From positions 1-64,000 of the forward strand of contig CAYIZP010000005.1 in the NCBI GenBank assembly GCA_964367905.1: 64,000 nt of DNA. Direction: 5' to 3'. The notes beneath the pieces were generated by a model that had not been told where the DNA came from, made no database searches, and worked only from the letters and a program-made list of their open reading frames with translations. The position numbers were made by a program, and so were the translations under genes. The first letter of the stretch is position 1; each line of letters opens with the position of its first letter. Below, one piece after another: positions 42,513 to 51,201 of this stretch. The DNA comes from CAUPWF01 sp964367905 (lineage in GTDB: Bacteria > Bacillota > Clostridia > Lachnospirales > Lachnospiraceae).

Positions 42513-43208
42513 CTACTCTACTATTGGATTCCCAAGAGATTCTAATGTAACTAGTTGATTGCGTTCCTCATTCCAAGCATAAACTTCCATTCGAAGGTAG
42601 TGAACATTTGCATTATTTTTATCCATATTGAAATACTCCGAAATTGCTTGAATCACAAGTTCTGGTTTCAAGTTATCTACGCTACCAGAAGCTAACTGCA
42701 TAAAAATACCATCTTGGCATAAATTCATCTGATAAATCAATGGTCTAATATTCACTTCACGAACAGATTTTTTTGACTTTTTGGTGATTATTATTTCATC
42801 GCAAGCCAAGAACTCTTGTAATTGTTCTTCTGTAATAAATACTGTATCTTCTGGGAATATTCCTCTATAGTCCGCAGCTGCAACAATTGCCATTCCAGTC
42901 TTCTGTCCCTCCAAAAGTTCTACGAAGGAGGTCACTTCCACACCTTCTACCATAACAGCATTCAATTGATTCACTGCCCGATTTGAAGAAATGGATTCTG
43001 TAATTTCGATATCGAAATATTCACCATCGCTCGTTAGCCCAACTCCCAAAGGATTGGCAAATGACATAATCATATGTGGACTAAACCCTGCTGAGAATGC
43101 GATTGGAATCTCTGCACGACGCATGGATTTCTGAAAGTATCTCATCATATCAAGATGTCCAATATACTTCATAACACCATATTTTTTAAATTTAATTCTA
43201 ACTTTCAA
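42513..43208 (-). CDS. TIGR03936 radical-SAM-linked protein (DUF2344)
   Basis: A 231-residue protein of the DUF2344 family. I chose TTG 43208, 8 bases after AAGGAGG, giving KVRIKFKKYGVMKYIGHLDMMR, the conserved opening. The start overlaps the upstream gene's stop by 11 bases. The family is almost always next to, or fused to, TIGR03960 radical-SAM proteins, as here. Its function is unknown; the constant neighbours suggest RNA or ribosome modification. Confidence 0.9.
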   Translation of the reverse strand: MKVRIKFKKYGVMKYIGHLDMMRYFQKSMRRAEIPIAFSAGFSPHMIMSFANPLGVGLTSDGEYFDIEITESISSNRAVNQLNAVMVEGVEVTSFVELLEGQKTGMAIVAAADYRGIFPEDTVFITEEQLQEFLACDEIIITKKSKKSVREVNIRPLIYQMNLCQDGIFMQLASGSVDNLKPELVIQAISEYFNMDKNNANVHYLRMEVYAWNEERNQLVTLESLGNPIVE

Positions 43209-45057
43209 GGCAGATCCCTCCTTCAAATACATTTGCACCACAATAATTACATGCTTCTTTGCAGTTCTGAGTCACCTCACCCTTTTCGGCACGCTTCCAC
43301 TCTTCTTGTAAATATGTTTTTGTAACCCCGATATCAATAAAATCCCACGGCAACACCTCATCTAAATCTCTTTGTCTAAGATTATAGAATTCAATCTCTA
43401 ATCCACAATCTTCAAAGGCTTTTAACCACAAATCATTTCGAAAGAATTCTGACCATGCATCGTAGAGACACCCTGCGCGATATGCTGCCATAATGACTTC
43501 TGACACCCTCCTGTCTCCGCGAGCAAACACGCCCTCCATAACTGTAACATCTGCCTCATGCCATTGATATTTCAAGCTCTTGCGATTTAACTGTTCCTTC
43601 ATTTCTTGTTGAACAATTTTAGCCTTTTCAATGTATTCTTCACTGGTACACATGGTTGCCCATTGGAATGGTGTAAATGGTTTTGGAATAAAGAAAGAAG
43701 TACTGGCCGTAATTTGACATTTTCCATTTCTTTCCTCTTTTGGCAATTCATAATATCGTCTGGCTACTTTCTCAGACAGCCTTGCAATCCCCTTGACATC
43801 TTCTTCTGTCTCAGTTGGCAATCCAAGCATAAAATATAACTTTACTTTTTGCCACCCACCCTCAAAGGCTTGTCCAGATCCATGCAAAATCATCTCCTCT
43901 GTCAATCCTTTATTGATGACGTTTCGCATTCTCTGGGTACCAGCTTCGGGAGCAAATGTAAGACTTCCTTTTCGAACATCTTGAACCTTACTCATCACAT
44001 CGAGTGAAAAAGCATCGATACGTAAGGATGGAAGCGAAATATTAATAGATTTTTCTCGAAACGAATCAATTAAAAAATAAACCAATTCTTGTAAGCAAGA
44101 ATAATCACTTGAACTGAGTGAGCTAAGTGATATTTCATCATGTCCCGTGTTTTTTAACATCTTATAAGCATACTCTTTTAATACTTCTAAATCTTTTTCA
44201 CGTGTAGGGCGGTAAATCATTCCAGCCTGACAGAAGCGACATCCTCGAATACATCCTCGTTGAATCTCAAGAACAACCCTATCTTGTGTCACCTTAATAA
44301 AAGGAACCACGGGTTTTTCAGGATAAATAACAGCAGACATATCTTGAACAACCTGCTTTCGAACCTTTTCTGGGGCATTTGAGTTATTTGTAGTAAAGGA
44401 TTTAAGAATACCAGAATCGTCGTAAGTCACATCATAAAAGAGAGGTACATAGATTCCTGAAATCTGAGCAGCTTTTTCTAAAAACTCTAATCTGCTTCCT
44501 CCAACGGCTTTATGTTCTTTGTATGCATCTAACAACTCATCATATTGAACTTCTCCTTCTCCAATATAAAACAGATCAAAGAACTCGGCAATTGGCTCTG
44601 GATTATACACACATGGACCACCCCCGATTACAATCGGATCCTCTTCGCGTCTATCTCTCGCATAGAGCGGAATCTGACTCAAATCTAATATCTGTAAAAT
44701 ATTGGTATAACACATTTCATATTGTACAGTTATTCCAAGAAAATCGAAATCCTTCAAGGGATCCTGCGATTCTAATGCAAATAATGGTATCTTCTCTTCT
44801 CTCATAATTTTATCTAAATCAATCCATGGAGAATAGACACGTTCACACCACGTGTCTTCTCGTCGATTAAATAGATCATATAGAATCTGCATTCCTAGAT
44901 GAGACATCCCGATTTCATAGACATCAGGGAAACACATCGCAAAACGTATCGATACATCATTTGGATTTTTTTGAACCGCATTGATTTCATTTCCGATGTA
45001 TCTAGCAGGTTTTTCAACCTGCATTAATATTTCATTTGATAGTGCTAATTTTTTCAT
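43198..45057 (-). CDS. TIGR03960 B12-binding radical SAM protein
   Basis: A 619-residue protein. The ATG at 45057 has AAAGAGGA 6 bases upstream. A B12-binding-like N-terminal region (about 1-190; FAMCFPDVYEIGMSHLGMQI) precedes the radical-SAM domain with CIRGCRFCQAGMIYRP, a standard CxxxCxxC. Its reaction is not known. It is co-transcribed with the TIGR03936 gene and the RNase gene. Confidence 0.92.
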   Translation of the reverse strand: MKKLALSNEILMQVEKPARYIGNEINAVQKNPNDVSIRFAMCFPDVYEIGMSHLGMQILYDLFNRREDTWCERVYSPWIDLDKIMREEKIPLFALESQDPLKDFDFLGITVQYEMCYTNILQILDLSQIPLYARDRREEDPIVIGGGPCVYNPEPIAEFFDLFYIGEGEVQYDELLDAYKEHKAVGGSRLEFLEKAAQISGIYVPLFYDVTYDDSGILKSFTTNNSNAPEKVRKQVVQDMSAVIYPEKPVVPFIKVTQDRVVLEIQRGCIRGCRFCQAGMIYRPTREKDLEVLKEYAYKMLKNTGHDEISLSSLSSSDYSCLQELVYFLIDSFREKSINISLPSLRIDAFSLDVMSKVQDVRKGSLTFAPEAGTQRMRNVINKGLTEEMILHGSGQAFEGGWQKVKLYFMLGLPTETEEDVKGIARLSEKVARRYYELPKEERNGKCQITASTSFFIPKPFTPFQWATMCTSEEYIEKAKIVQQEMKEQLNRKSLKYQWHEADVTVMEGVFARGDRRVSEVIMAAYRAGCLYDAWSEFFRNDLWLKAFEDCGLEIEFYNLRQRDLDEVLPWDFIDIGVTKTYLQEEWKRAEKGEVTQNCKEACNYCGANVFEGGICLES

Positions 45058-45071
45058 TATCTTCCTCTTTC

Positions 45072-45371
45072 TTATAACGATCGCCAAACGTCCTCCACAT
45101 CAATCGAAAAGGAAACTGCGCTTGCGATGTCTTCGCTATGTATTATTCCTATTGTATACCCATAATAATCTGCTCCGACATAAATTGCAAGTAGAATCAG
45201 TGCAAGTAAAAATCTCATCTTAAAAGATGAATGCGACAATTCCTCTGCTGGCTCGTTGGTATTCGTGAATTTTCCAAAGCGTGGATGTACAATGGGAATA
45301 CTCCCACTCTCCTGATACAAACGCCTTGTTTCCTCTAATAGTTGCTTTCTACGCACTTCTGTTTCATTCAT
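45072..45371 (-). CDS. Hypothetical single-pass membrane protein
   Basis: A 99-residue protein. The ATG at 45371 is 7 bases after GAGG. A charged cytoplasmic N-terminus (about 1-50, RRKQLLEETRRLYQE) leads to one membrane segment (about 54-74) and a short outer tail. I recognise no family. It lies 14 bases upstream of the TIGR03960 gene and is separated from the his operon by a terminator, so it probably heads the radical-SAM/RNase operon. Confidence 0.7.
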   Translation of the reverse strand: MNETEVRRKQLLEETRRLYQESGSIPIVHPRFGKFTNTNEPAEELSHSSFKMRFLLALILLAIYVGADYYGYTIGIIHSEDIASAVSFSIDVEDVWRSL

Positions 45372-45386
45372 ATTCAAACCTCAAAT

Positions 45387-45420
45387 AAAGACATATATTG
45401 TTAACACAATATATGTCTTT
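45387..45420 (-). terminator. Terminator of the his operon
   Basis: AAAGACATATATTGT and its exact complement form a 15-bp stem around TAAC, 16 bases after the hisIE stop. The downstream minus-strand tail is T-rich. Confidence 0.85.
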
Positions 45421-45436
45421 ACCATACAGATTAGAC

Positions 45437-46720
45437 TTATCTATCTGCTAGTTCTTCTATAATGTCTTCCCAAGTTAATCCGCGTTCTACCATTAAGACC
45501 ATGGCATGATACAAGAAATCAGAAATTTCGTATTTCACTTCTTCCTTATCTGGATTTTTTGCAGCAATAATAATTTCACATGCCTCTTCTCCAAGTTTTT
45601 TTAGGATTTTATCAATACCTTTATCAAATAAATAATTGGTATATGAACCCTCTTTCGGGTTTTCTTTTCGATCTACAATTGTGTTATATACATCTTCAAA
45701 TATCTGAAGAGAATTCTTCTCTTTTTTATTTCCACCTGCTATCTGTGTATAGAAACAAGTTGGATTTCCTGTATGGCATGCAACACCGATTTGGTCAACT
45801 TTCGCAAGTAAGGTATCGCTATCGCAATCAATGGTCATAGAGTGTACATGCTGATAGTGACCAGAGGTTTCTCCTTTTAACCACTGACTGTTTCTGCTTC
45901 GACTATAATAATGCATCTTTCCAGTATGCAGGGTATCCTTGAAGGCTTGTTCATTCATATAAGCCATCATCAATACTTCCCCTGTCTTATAGTGTTGAAC
46001 AATCACTGGCAATAGTCCATCTGCATTTAACTTAAAATCTTCAAAATTCGCCTCACATGACAACGAAACCATATCAATTCCCTGTGTTTCACAAAAATCT
46101 TTAAACTCAATCAAATTTGTAGATAAGTTGCTTACGTACTTCCCCGTGACTCCACGAATACTTTTGTTTAATAGCATCGTAGTCAAACGTTCTGGTTTGC
46201 TCGTCTTTGTAACGATAATACACGGAAGTTCTGTTGTATCAGAAATCGAAGCAAAATCCAAAGACTGCATAAATACAATTTCACTGCTACACTCATTGAT
46301 AATCTTTTGTTGCTTAAATAAGGTATCAAAATCTTTTAGCGAAACTGAAAGTCTTTCCTTTCCGAACCGTGCACAGGCTTCTTCTAAAATCATCGGCATC
46401 CGTTTCAATGACATATTCAAAATCGCTCGACTTGCACCTGTATATAATATTTTTTTCACATCTTCTAATCGAGCAATATTTCCTCCTGCACTCATCGGAA
46501 TATCAATTACGCGATTCACCTTCTTCATGAGACCGATTGCTTCATCGTGCTCTGTAGATGATGTAGATAAATCAAATAATATCAATTCATCTGCTCCATT
46601 ATCATTGTAGAATTTCGCTAACGAAACCACATCTTCTGAGATAACAGTCTCATCATGAAACCAAGCAACAGCCTTCCCTTTTTTTATAAAAATACAAGGG
46701 ATAATTCGTTTATCATTCAT
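45437..46720 (-). CDS. hisIE: HisF-like/HisI/HisE three-domain fusion
   Basis: A 427-residue protein. Residues about 1-225 resemble a HisF/HisA barrel (KRIIPCIFIKKGKAV, FYNDNGADELILFDLS), but the catalytic Asp expected at position 11 is Phe and the second Asp region reads SVSLKD. Residues about 235-330 are HisI (YYSRSRNSQWLKGETSGHYQ; DCDSDTLLAKVDQ; CHTGNPTCF), and about 338-427 are HisE (EEACEIIIAAKN). The HisI and HisE parts carry out steps 3 and 2 of histidine synthesis. The barrel is probably structural or regulatory. It is last in the his operon. Confidence 0.93.
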   Translation of the reverse strand: MNDKRIIPCIFIKKGKAVAWFHDETVISEDVVSLAKFYNDNGADELILFDLSTSSTEHDEAIGLMKKVNRVIDIPMSAGGNIARLEDVKKILYTGASRAILNMSLKRMPMILEEACARFGKERLSVSLKDFDTLFKQQKIINECSSEIVFMQSLDFASISDTTELPCIIVTKTSKPERLTTMLLNKSIRGVTGKYVSNLSTNLIEFKDFCETQGIDMVSLSCEANFEDFKLNADGLLPVIVQHYKTGEVLMMAYMNEQAFKDTLHTGKMHYYSRSRNSQWLKGETSGHYQHVHSMTIDCDSDTLLAKVDQIGVACHTGNPTCFYTQIAGGNKKEKNSLQIFEDVYNTIVDRKENPKEGSYTNYLFDKGIDKILKKLGEEACEIIIAAKNPDKEEVKYEISDFLYHAMVLMVERGLTWEDIIEELADR

Positions 46721-46749
46721 ATACTACTTCTCCTCTAACTGTACTAATC

Positions 46750-47340
46750 TTATAAACTTCCTTTTGTTGACCATATGGATTTCATACGTGGCTCTTCCAT
46801 AATGGCCATATCTAATGCTTTTCCAAACGCTTTAAAAGCTGCTTCGGCAAGATGATGATTGTTATTTGCATCCATCTGCTTTAGATGTAAATTCATTGCT
46901 CCCGTATATGAAACCGCATAAAAGAACTCCTTTACCATCTCCAGATCCATATCCCCACATTTTGCTTGCGTAAATTCAATGTCGTAATTTAAATACGGTC
47001 TTCCACTCAAGTCAATTGCACATAGTACAAGGGTTTCATCCATTGGCAAGAGAAAGTTCCCATATCTTTTTATTCCCTTTTTATCACCAATCGCTTCAAG
47101 AATCGCTCCACCTAGGACAATTCCAACATCCTCTATGGTATGATGACAATCCACTTCAATGTCTCCATTCACCTTAACATCCAAATCAAACAGACCATGT
47201 CTTGCAAATCCATGAAGCATATGATCAAAAAATGGAATCCCTGTTTCAATCTTAGATACTCCACTTCCATCTAAATTCAAACAAAGCTCAATATCTGTTT
47301 CATTTGTCTTTCTGTGACACCTAACTACTCTATCTTCCAT
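46750..47340 (-). CDS. hisB: Imidazoleglycerol-phosphate dehydratase
   Basis: A 196-residue monofunctional dehydratase. Metal-binding motifs FFDHMLHGFARHG, DCHHTIEDVGI and NNHHLAEAAFKAFGKAL are intact; no phosphatase domain is fused. It follows hisD by about 40 bases and precedes the HisIE fusion by 29. Confidence 0.97.
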   Translation of the reverse strand: MEDRVVRCHRKTNETDIELCLNLDGSGVSKIETGIPFFDHMLHGFARHGLFDLDVKVNGDIEVDCHHTIEDVGIVLGGAILEAIGDKKGIKRYGNFLLPMDETLVLCAIDLSGRPYLNYDIEFTQAKCGDMDLEMVKEFFYAVSYTGAMNLHLKQMDANNNHHLAEAAFKAFGKALDMAIMEEPRMKSIWSTKGSL

Positions 47341-47379
47341 AAAACTTGATAATCCTTTCTAAGTGATTTCACTTGATTC

Positions 47380-48669
47380 TTATGACTCAAAACGAACACG
47401 AATGGAATTCGCATGAGCGGTAAGTTGTTCTGCCTCTGCAAAACTGATTACATCTTGATTCACCGCTTCTAGTGCTTCTTTTGAATAGGCAATGATACTT
47501 GATTTCTTTACAAAATCATCCACGGATAGTGGCGAAAAGAATTTGGCTGTACCATTGGTCGGTAATACATGATTTGGTCCAGCAAAGTAATCGCCTAATG
47601 GCTCACTACTATACTCACCGATAAAGATAGCCCCAGCATTTCGAATCTTTGCCATAACCTCAAATGGTTGCTTTGTCATGATTTCTAAATGTTCTGATGC
47701 TATTTCATTGGCAGCATCAATTGCATCTGCAATGGTATCTGTCAGCAATATATATCCATAATTTTCTATAGATAACTTCATAATCTCTGTTCTAGAAAGT
47801 TCATCCATCATACGCTCTACCTCTGCACTGACTGCCTCTGCTAACTCTGGAGATGTCGTAACAAGGATAGAAGATGCCAATTCATCGTGCTCCGCTTGGG
47901 ATAATAAATCCGCAGCAACATAGGTAGGATTTGCTGTTTCATCAGCTAAAACTAAGATTTCACTTGGTCCTGCAATAGAGTCTATATTAACAAATCCATA
48001 GACCGCCTTTTTTGCCAAAGCCACATAGATATTTCCAGGTCCAACGATTTTATCTACCTTCTGTATCGTTTCTGTTCCATAGGCAAGGGCACCGATTGCT
48101 TGAGCCCCTCCAACTTTATAGATTTTGTCTACTCCTGCTTCTTTTGCTGCAACAAGCGTGGTAGGATTGACCTCTCCTCCTGTTGCTGGCGTTACCATGA
48201 TGATTTCATCAACCTTTGCTACTTTTGCAGGTAAAACATTCATAAGAACCGAAGACGGATATACCGCTTTCCCACCTGGAACATAGACGCCAACCCGCTC
48301 TAGAGGTGTAACTTTTTGGCCTAGGATTGTCCCATTTGATTTTGCATCAAACCAACTGTTTTGAACCTGTTTTTGGTGAAAATCTTCGATATTGACAATC
48401 GCCTTTCGGATAATTTCAACTAGTTTCGGATCCACTTTCTTATATGCATCATCAATTTCTTCTTGAGAAACTTCGAGGCTGTCTTTCGTCAAACTCACTT
48501 TATCAAATTTCTCTGTATAATCAAGCAGAGCCAAATCCCCTTCTGCTCTCACTCGATTTAAAATTTCATATACGACATCTTCATACTCTCTATAATGATT
48601 TGGGCTACGCTTTAATAAATCATTTAACAAATCTTGTTTTGAATTTTCATCTAATTTTATAATTCTCAT
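47380..48669 (-). CDS. hisD: Histidinol dehydrogenase
   Basis: A 429-residue zinc enzyme performing the last two oxidations of histidine synthesis. Typical stretches are ERVGVYVPGGKAVYPSSVLM, GPGNIYVALAKK, IAGPSEILVLAD, SEHLEIM and the zinc/NAD region GPNHVLPTNGTAKF. It starts 7 bases after hisG ends. Confidence 0.97.
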   Translation of the reverse strand: MRIIKLDENSKQDLLNDLLKRSPNHYREYEDVVYEILNRVRAEGDLALLDYTEKFDKVSLTKDSLEVSQEEIDDAYKKVDPKLVEIIRKAIVNIEDFHQKQVQNSWFDAKSNGTILGQKVTPLERVGVYVPGGKAVYPSSVLMNVLPAKVAKVDEIIMVTPATGGEVNPTTLVAAKEAGVDKIYKVGGAQAIGALAYGTETIQKVDKIVGPGNIYVALAKKAVYGFVNIDSIAGPSEILVLADETANPTYVAADLLSQAEHDELASSILVTTSPELAEAVSAEVERMMDELSRTEIMKLSIENYGYILLTDTIADAIDAANEIASEHLEIMTKQPFEVMAKIRNAGAIFIGEYSSEPLGDYFAGPNHVLPTNGTAKFFSPLSVDDFVKKSSIIAYSKEALEAVNQDVISFAEAEQLTAHANSIRVRFES

Positions 48670-48676
48670 GGGTCAC

Positions 48677-49321
48677 CTATTTTTCTTGCAATAATTCTTG
48701 CAAATCTGTAATAATTTTTTTAATTCTTTCACTTTCCATACGCATACTCACTGGATTTACAATCACTCTAGCCGATAGATCACAAATATCCTCTAGCGGA
48801 ACCAGTCCATTCTCTCTAAGCGTTGCTCCTGTTTCTACAATATCAACAATCACCTCAGATAAACCTACAATTGGTGCTAATTCAATAGAACCGTTTAACT
48901 TAATGATTTCAACTGTTTGATGTTTGGTATTATAAAAATAGTCTTTTGCAATCCCTGGATATTTAGTAGCAACTCGAATGAGAGATCTATTTTGAAGCAA
49001 ATCATTCGCTTCCTCTGGTCCACAAACACACATTTTACATTTGCCAAATTGTAAGTCCAATACCTCGTGAACAGTTCTCTTTTCTTCTAAAATCGTATCT
49101 TTTCCAACCACTCCGATATCAGCCGCACCATATTCCACATAGGTTGGTACATCCGGTCCTTTCGCAAGGAAAAATTTCAATTTCAACTCTTCGTTTACAA
49201 AAATCAATTTCCTAGATTCTTTATCATATATTTCTTCGCATGTAATACCGATTTGTTCCAATAATTTCAATGTGTCTTTTGCTAATCGCCCTTTCCCTAG
49301 AGCAAATGTAATATATTTCAT
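48677..49321 (-). CDS. hisG: ATP phosphoribosyltransferase, short form
   Basis: A 214-residue HisG-S catalytic subunit, lacking the C-terminal regulatory ACT-like domain. The PRPP loop DIVETGATLRENGL and the VEYGAADIGVVGKD motif are clear. Short HisG needs the HisZ partner, encoded immediately upstream, for activity and histidine feedback. Confidence 0.97.
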   Translation of the reverse strand: MKYITFALGKGRLAKDTLKLLEQIGITCEEIYDKESRKLIFVNEELKLKFFLAKGPDVPTYVEYGAADIGVVGKDTILEEKRTVHEVLDLQFGKCKMCVCGPEEANDLLQNRSLIRVATKYPGIAKDYFYNTKHQTVEIIKLNGSIELAPIVGLSEVIVDIVETGATLRENGLVPLEDICDLSARVIVNPVSMRMESERIKKIITDLQELLQEK

Positions 49322-49335
49322 CTGCGATCCCCCTC

Positions 49336-50592
49336 TTATTTATAATTCGTTGCATTTACTGATTGTCGTTCACCCGTTCTTAAATTCACTAACTCGATGG
49401 TACGATCTTCTTTTAGATATAACAAACTCTTTCCAAAACAACGTGTACCATATTGAATATAATACTCTAGAGAATGTTCCGCTGTCATCTTATGTAGTTC
49501 TGTGGTTCTTCCACATTCACGGAATGAACGCGCCAATTGAATCGCCCTACCTTGCATTGCATCATCATATATCACCATGTGATTATCATATGCCAATGGA
49601 ATCTCAATCTTCTGGCGTTGAAGTGACTGCAATAGCTCATCTACAATAATAACAAAGCCAATCGCTGGGATATCTTTTCCAAATGATTTCAATAATTGAT
49701 CATAACGACCACCATTTACAATCGCATCTCCAGTGCCATATGTATATCCTCTAAAAATGATACCCGTATAATAATCAAAATTCCCTACCATGCCTAGGTC
49801 GAACGTCACATAATCTAATACATTATACAATTTTAATAACTCTGCTAAAGATTGTAAATACTGAATGGATTCTGTCGCGTTTTCATTTACAGCGCAGATT
49901 TTTGCTTGCTCTAGAATTTCGACACCACCAGATAATTCTTGTATTTTCAAGAAAACTTGACACAACTCTTCAGAAATATTAGATTGACGTAATAATTCTT
50001 CCACTCCAAAATAATTTCTGTTGTCGATTAAGTCTAATAGCTTTTCTTCTGTTGTATCGTCTAATCCTGCTTCTTGTATCAAACTTTGGAAAAATGAAAC
50101 ATGCCCGATATTTATCTGAAATTCTTTTAACCCTACATTTTTTAGACTCTCTACAATCAATGCTAGAAGCTCTGCATCTGATTCTACAGATTCAAAACCG
50201 ATCATTTCTGCGCCTAATTGTGTATGTTCCACTAAACGTCCCTGATAACTTGTTCTGTTGATAAACGTATTTCCTTCATAGCATAATTTTGCTGGAAGGG
50301 ATTCGCTATTTAACAAGGTTGCGGCAACCCTTGCAATGGATGGTGTAATATCTGGTCTTAAGGCCAACATATTTCCCTCTTTATCAAAAAAACGAAATAA
50401 TTCTTTTGAATTAATCGATCCTATTTCCTCACGAAAGACATCCGCATACTCGAATGTCGGAGTTTGAATATCCTGAAATCCATATAATTTAAGAACCTTA
50501 TTCAATTGCTCTTGTAAAATCATCTTTTGCTTGCATTCTTTATAAAAAATATCTCTCACACCATCAGGTGTATGTATCAGTTGTTGTTTCAT
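49336..50592 (-). CDS. hisZ: ATP phosphoribosyltransferase regulatory subunit
   Basis: A 418-residue histidyl-tRNA-synthetase-like protein. The ATG at 50592 is 7 bases after GGAGGG; upstream ATGs are too near or too far. The class II synthetase core is recognisable (HTPDGVRDIFYKE; LRPDITPSIARVAAT; TYGTGDAIVNGGRYDQLLKSFG). There is no room for the C-terminal anticodon-binding domain of a true HisS, and the neighbour is short hisG, so HisZ is the right call. It heads the operon. Confidence 0.95.
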   Translation of the reverse strand: MKQQLIHTPDGVRDIFYKECKQKMILQEQLNKVLKLYGFQDIQTPTFEYADVFREEIGSINSKELFRFFDKEGNMLALRPDITPSIARVAATLLNSESLPAKLCYEGNTFINRTSYQGRLVEHTQLGAEMIGFESVESDAELLALIVESLKNVGLKEFQINIGHVSFFQSLIQEAGLDDTTEEKLLDLIDNRNYFGVEELLRQSNISEELCQVFLKIQELSGGVEILEQAKICAVNENATESIQYLQSLAELLKLYNVLDYVTFDLGMVGNFDYYTGIIFRGYTYGTGDAIVNGGRYDQLLKSFGKDIPAIGFVIIVDELLQSLQRQKIEIPLAYDNHMVIYDDAMQGRAIQLARSFRECGRTTELHKMTAEHSLEYYIQYGTRCFGKSLLYLKEDRTIELVNLRTGERQSVNATNYK

Positions 50593-50611
50593 TTGTAATC
50601 CCTCCATCACT

Positions 50612-50639
50612 TTAGTGTGCTAATTCGTTATCATGCTAA
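50612..50639. promoter_or_regulatory. Candidate operator in the his leader
   Basis: TTAGTGTGCTAA (50612-50623) has dyad symmetry, and a second GCTAA half-site lies at 50635-50639, 16 bases on. Both are between the predicted start point and the hisZ ribosome site. A repressor such as the TrpR-like HisR of Firmicutes is possible, but I do not recall its motif well enough to assign this. Confidence 0.35.
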
Positions 50640-50643
50640 AATC

Positions 50644-50671
50644 ATTATACTTTAAATTAAATAATTGTCAA
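50644..50671 (-). promoter_or_regulatory. Promoter of the his operon
   Basis: On the minus strand TTGACA, 16 bases, TATAAT. The -35 overlaps the recU stop codon. The leader to the hisZ ATG is only about 45 bases, too short for a T-box or a classical His attenuator. Confidence 0.85.
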
Positions 50672-51201
50672 TCCCTTAGAGACAAATCCTTTTGTATTGC
50701 ATCTAAATATGGAATAAAAAATCCACTTTTTACATTCAAGAAAAATTTTTTATTCAATTCCTCAAATCTTATACTCTTACGTCCTCCTTCCAACATTCGC
50801 TTCCAGTATTGAAACACTTCTTGAAACGACATATAATATGCTATATTTTTATGACTATAATAAATCAATAAAAATGAAATCCCATCTTGCTGTTCAAAAG
50901 CCTCCATAAAGTCAATCTGATGCTGGTGAATGTTTTGAAGTGGAAATGTATCTTTGTTACATTCTTTTGCATCAAAGCAAACAGGTATCCCCTGTACAGC
51001 ACCGATATAATCCACGGTACTTCTCTGGTCAAAATATGCCAGAGTGATATGTCTTTGCTCTTTATCAATTTTTATCGGTGTGATCGGTGTTGGAATTTTT
51101 TGAATTAATGCCAACTTTTTTTCGATATAGTGTTCATTGGTCCGATTAATAAATTCTTCTAAGGCTGATCCTCTAAGGCCTCTCGAATTCCAAGTTCCCA
51201 T
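50668..51201 (-). CDS. recU: Holliday junction resolvase RecU
   Basis: A 177-residue Gram-positive resolvase. The N-terminal NSRGLRGSALEEFINRTN, the nuclease motif STVDYIGAVQGIPVCFDAKE (about 60-79, with the Asp and Glu that bind metal) and FPLQNIHQHQIDFM are standard. In Bacillus, recU pairs with the PBP1 gene ponA; here it overlaps an RluA-type gene by 29 bases, with no PBP nearby. Confidence 0.95.
   Translation of the reverse strand: MGTWNSRGLRGSALEEFINRTNEHYIEKKLALIQKIPTPITPIKIDKEQRHITLAYFDQRSTVDYIGAVQGIPVCFDAKECNKDTFPLQNIHQHQIDFMEAFEQQDGISFLLIYYSHKNIAYYMSFQEVFQYWKRMLEGGRKSIRFEELNKKFFLNVKSGFFIPYLDAIQKDLSLRD

Noticed and set aside
46128..46610. 160-codon open frame antisense to hisIE
   Set aside because: It lies wholly within a conserved gene, has no ribosome site or recognisable domain, and its composition is that of a reverse-frame shadow.
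50593..50640. T-box or histidine attenuator before hisZ
   Set aside because: The leader after the consensus promoter is about 45 bases, too short, with no His-codon peptide or terminator stem.
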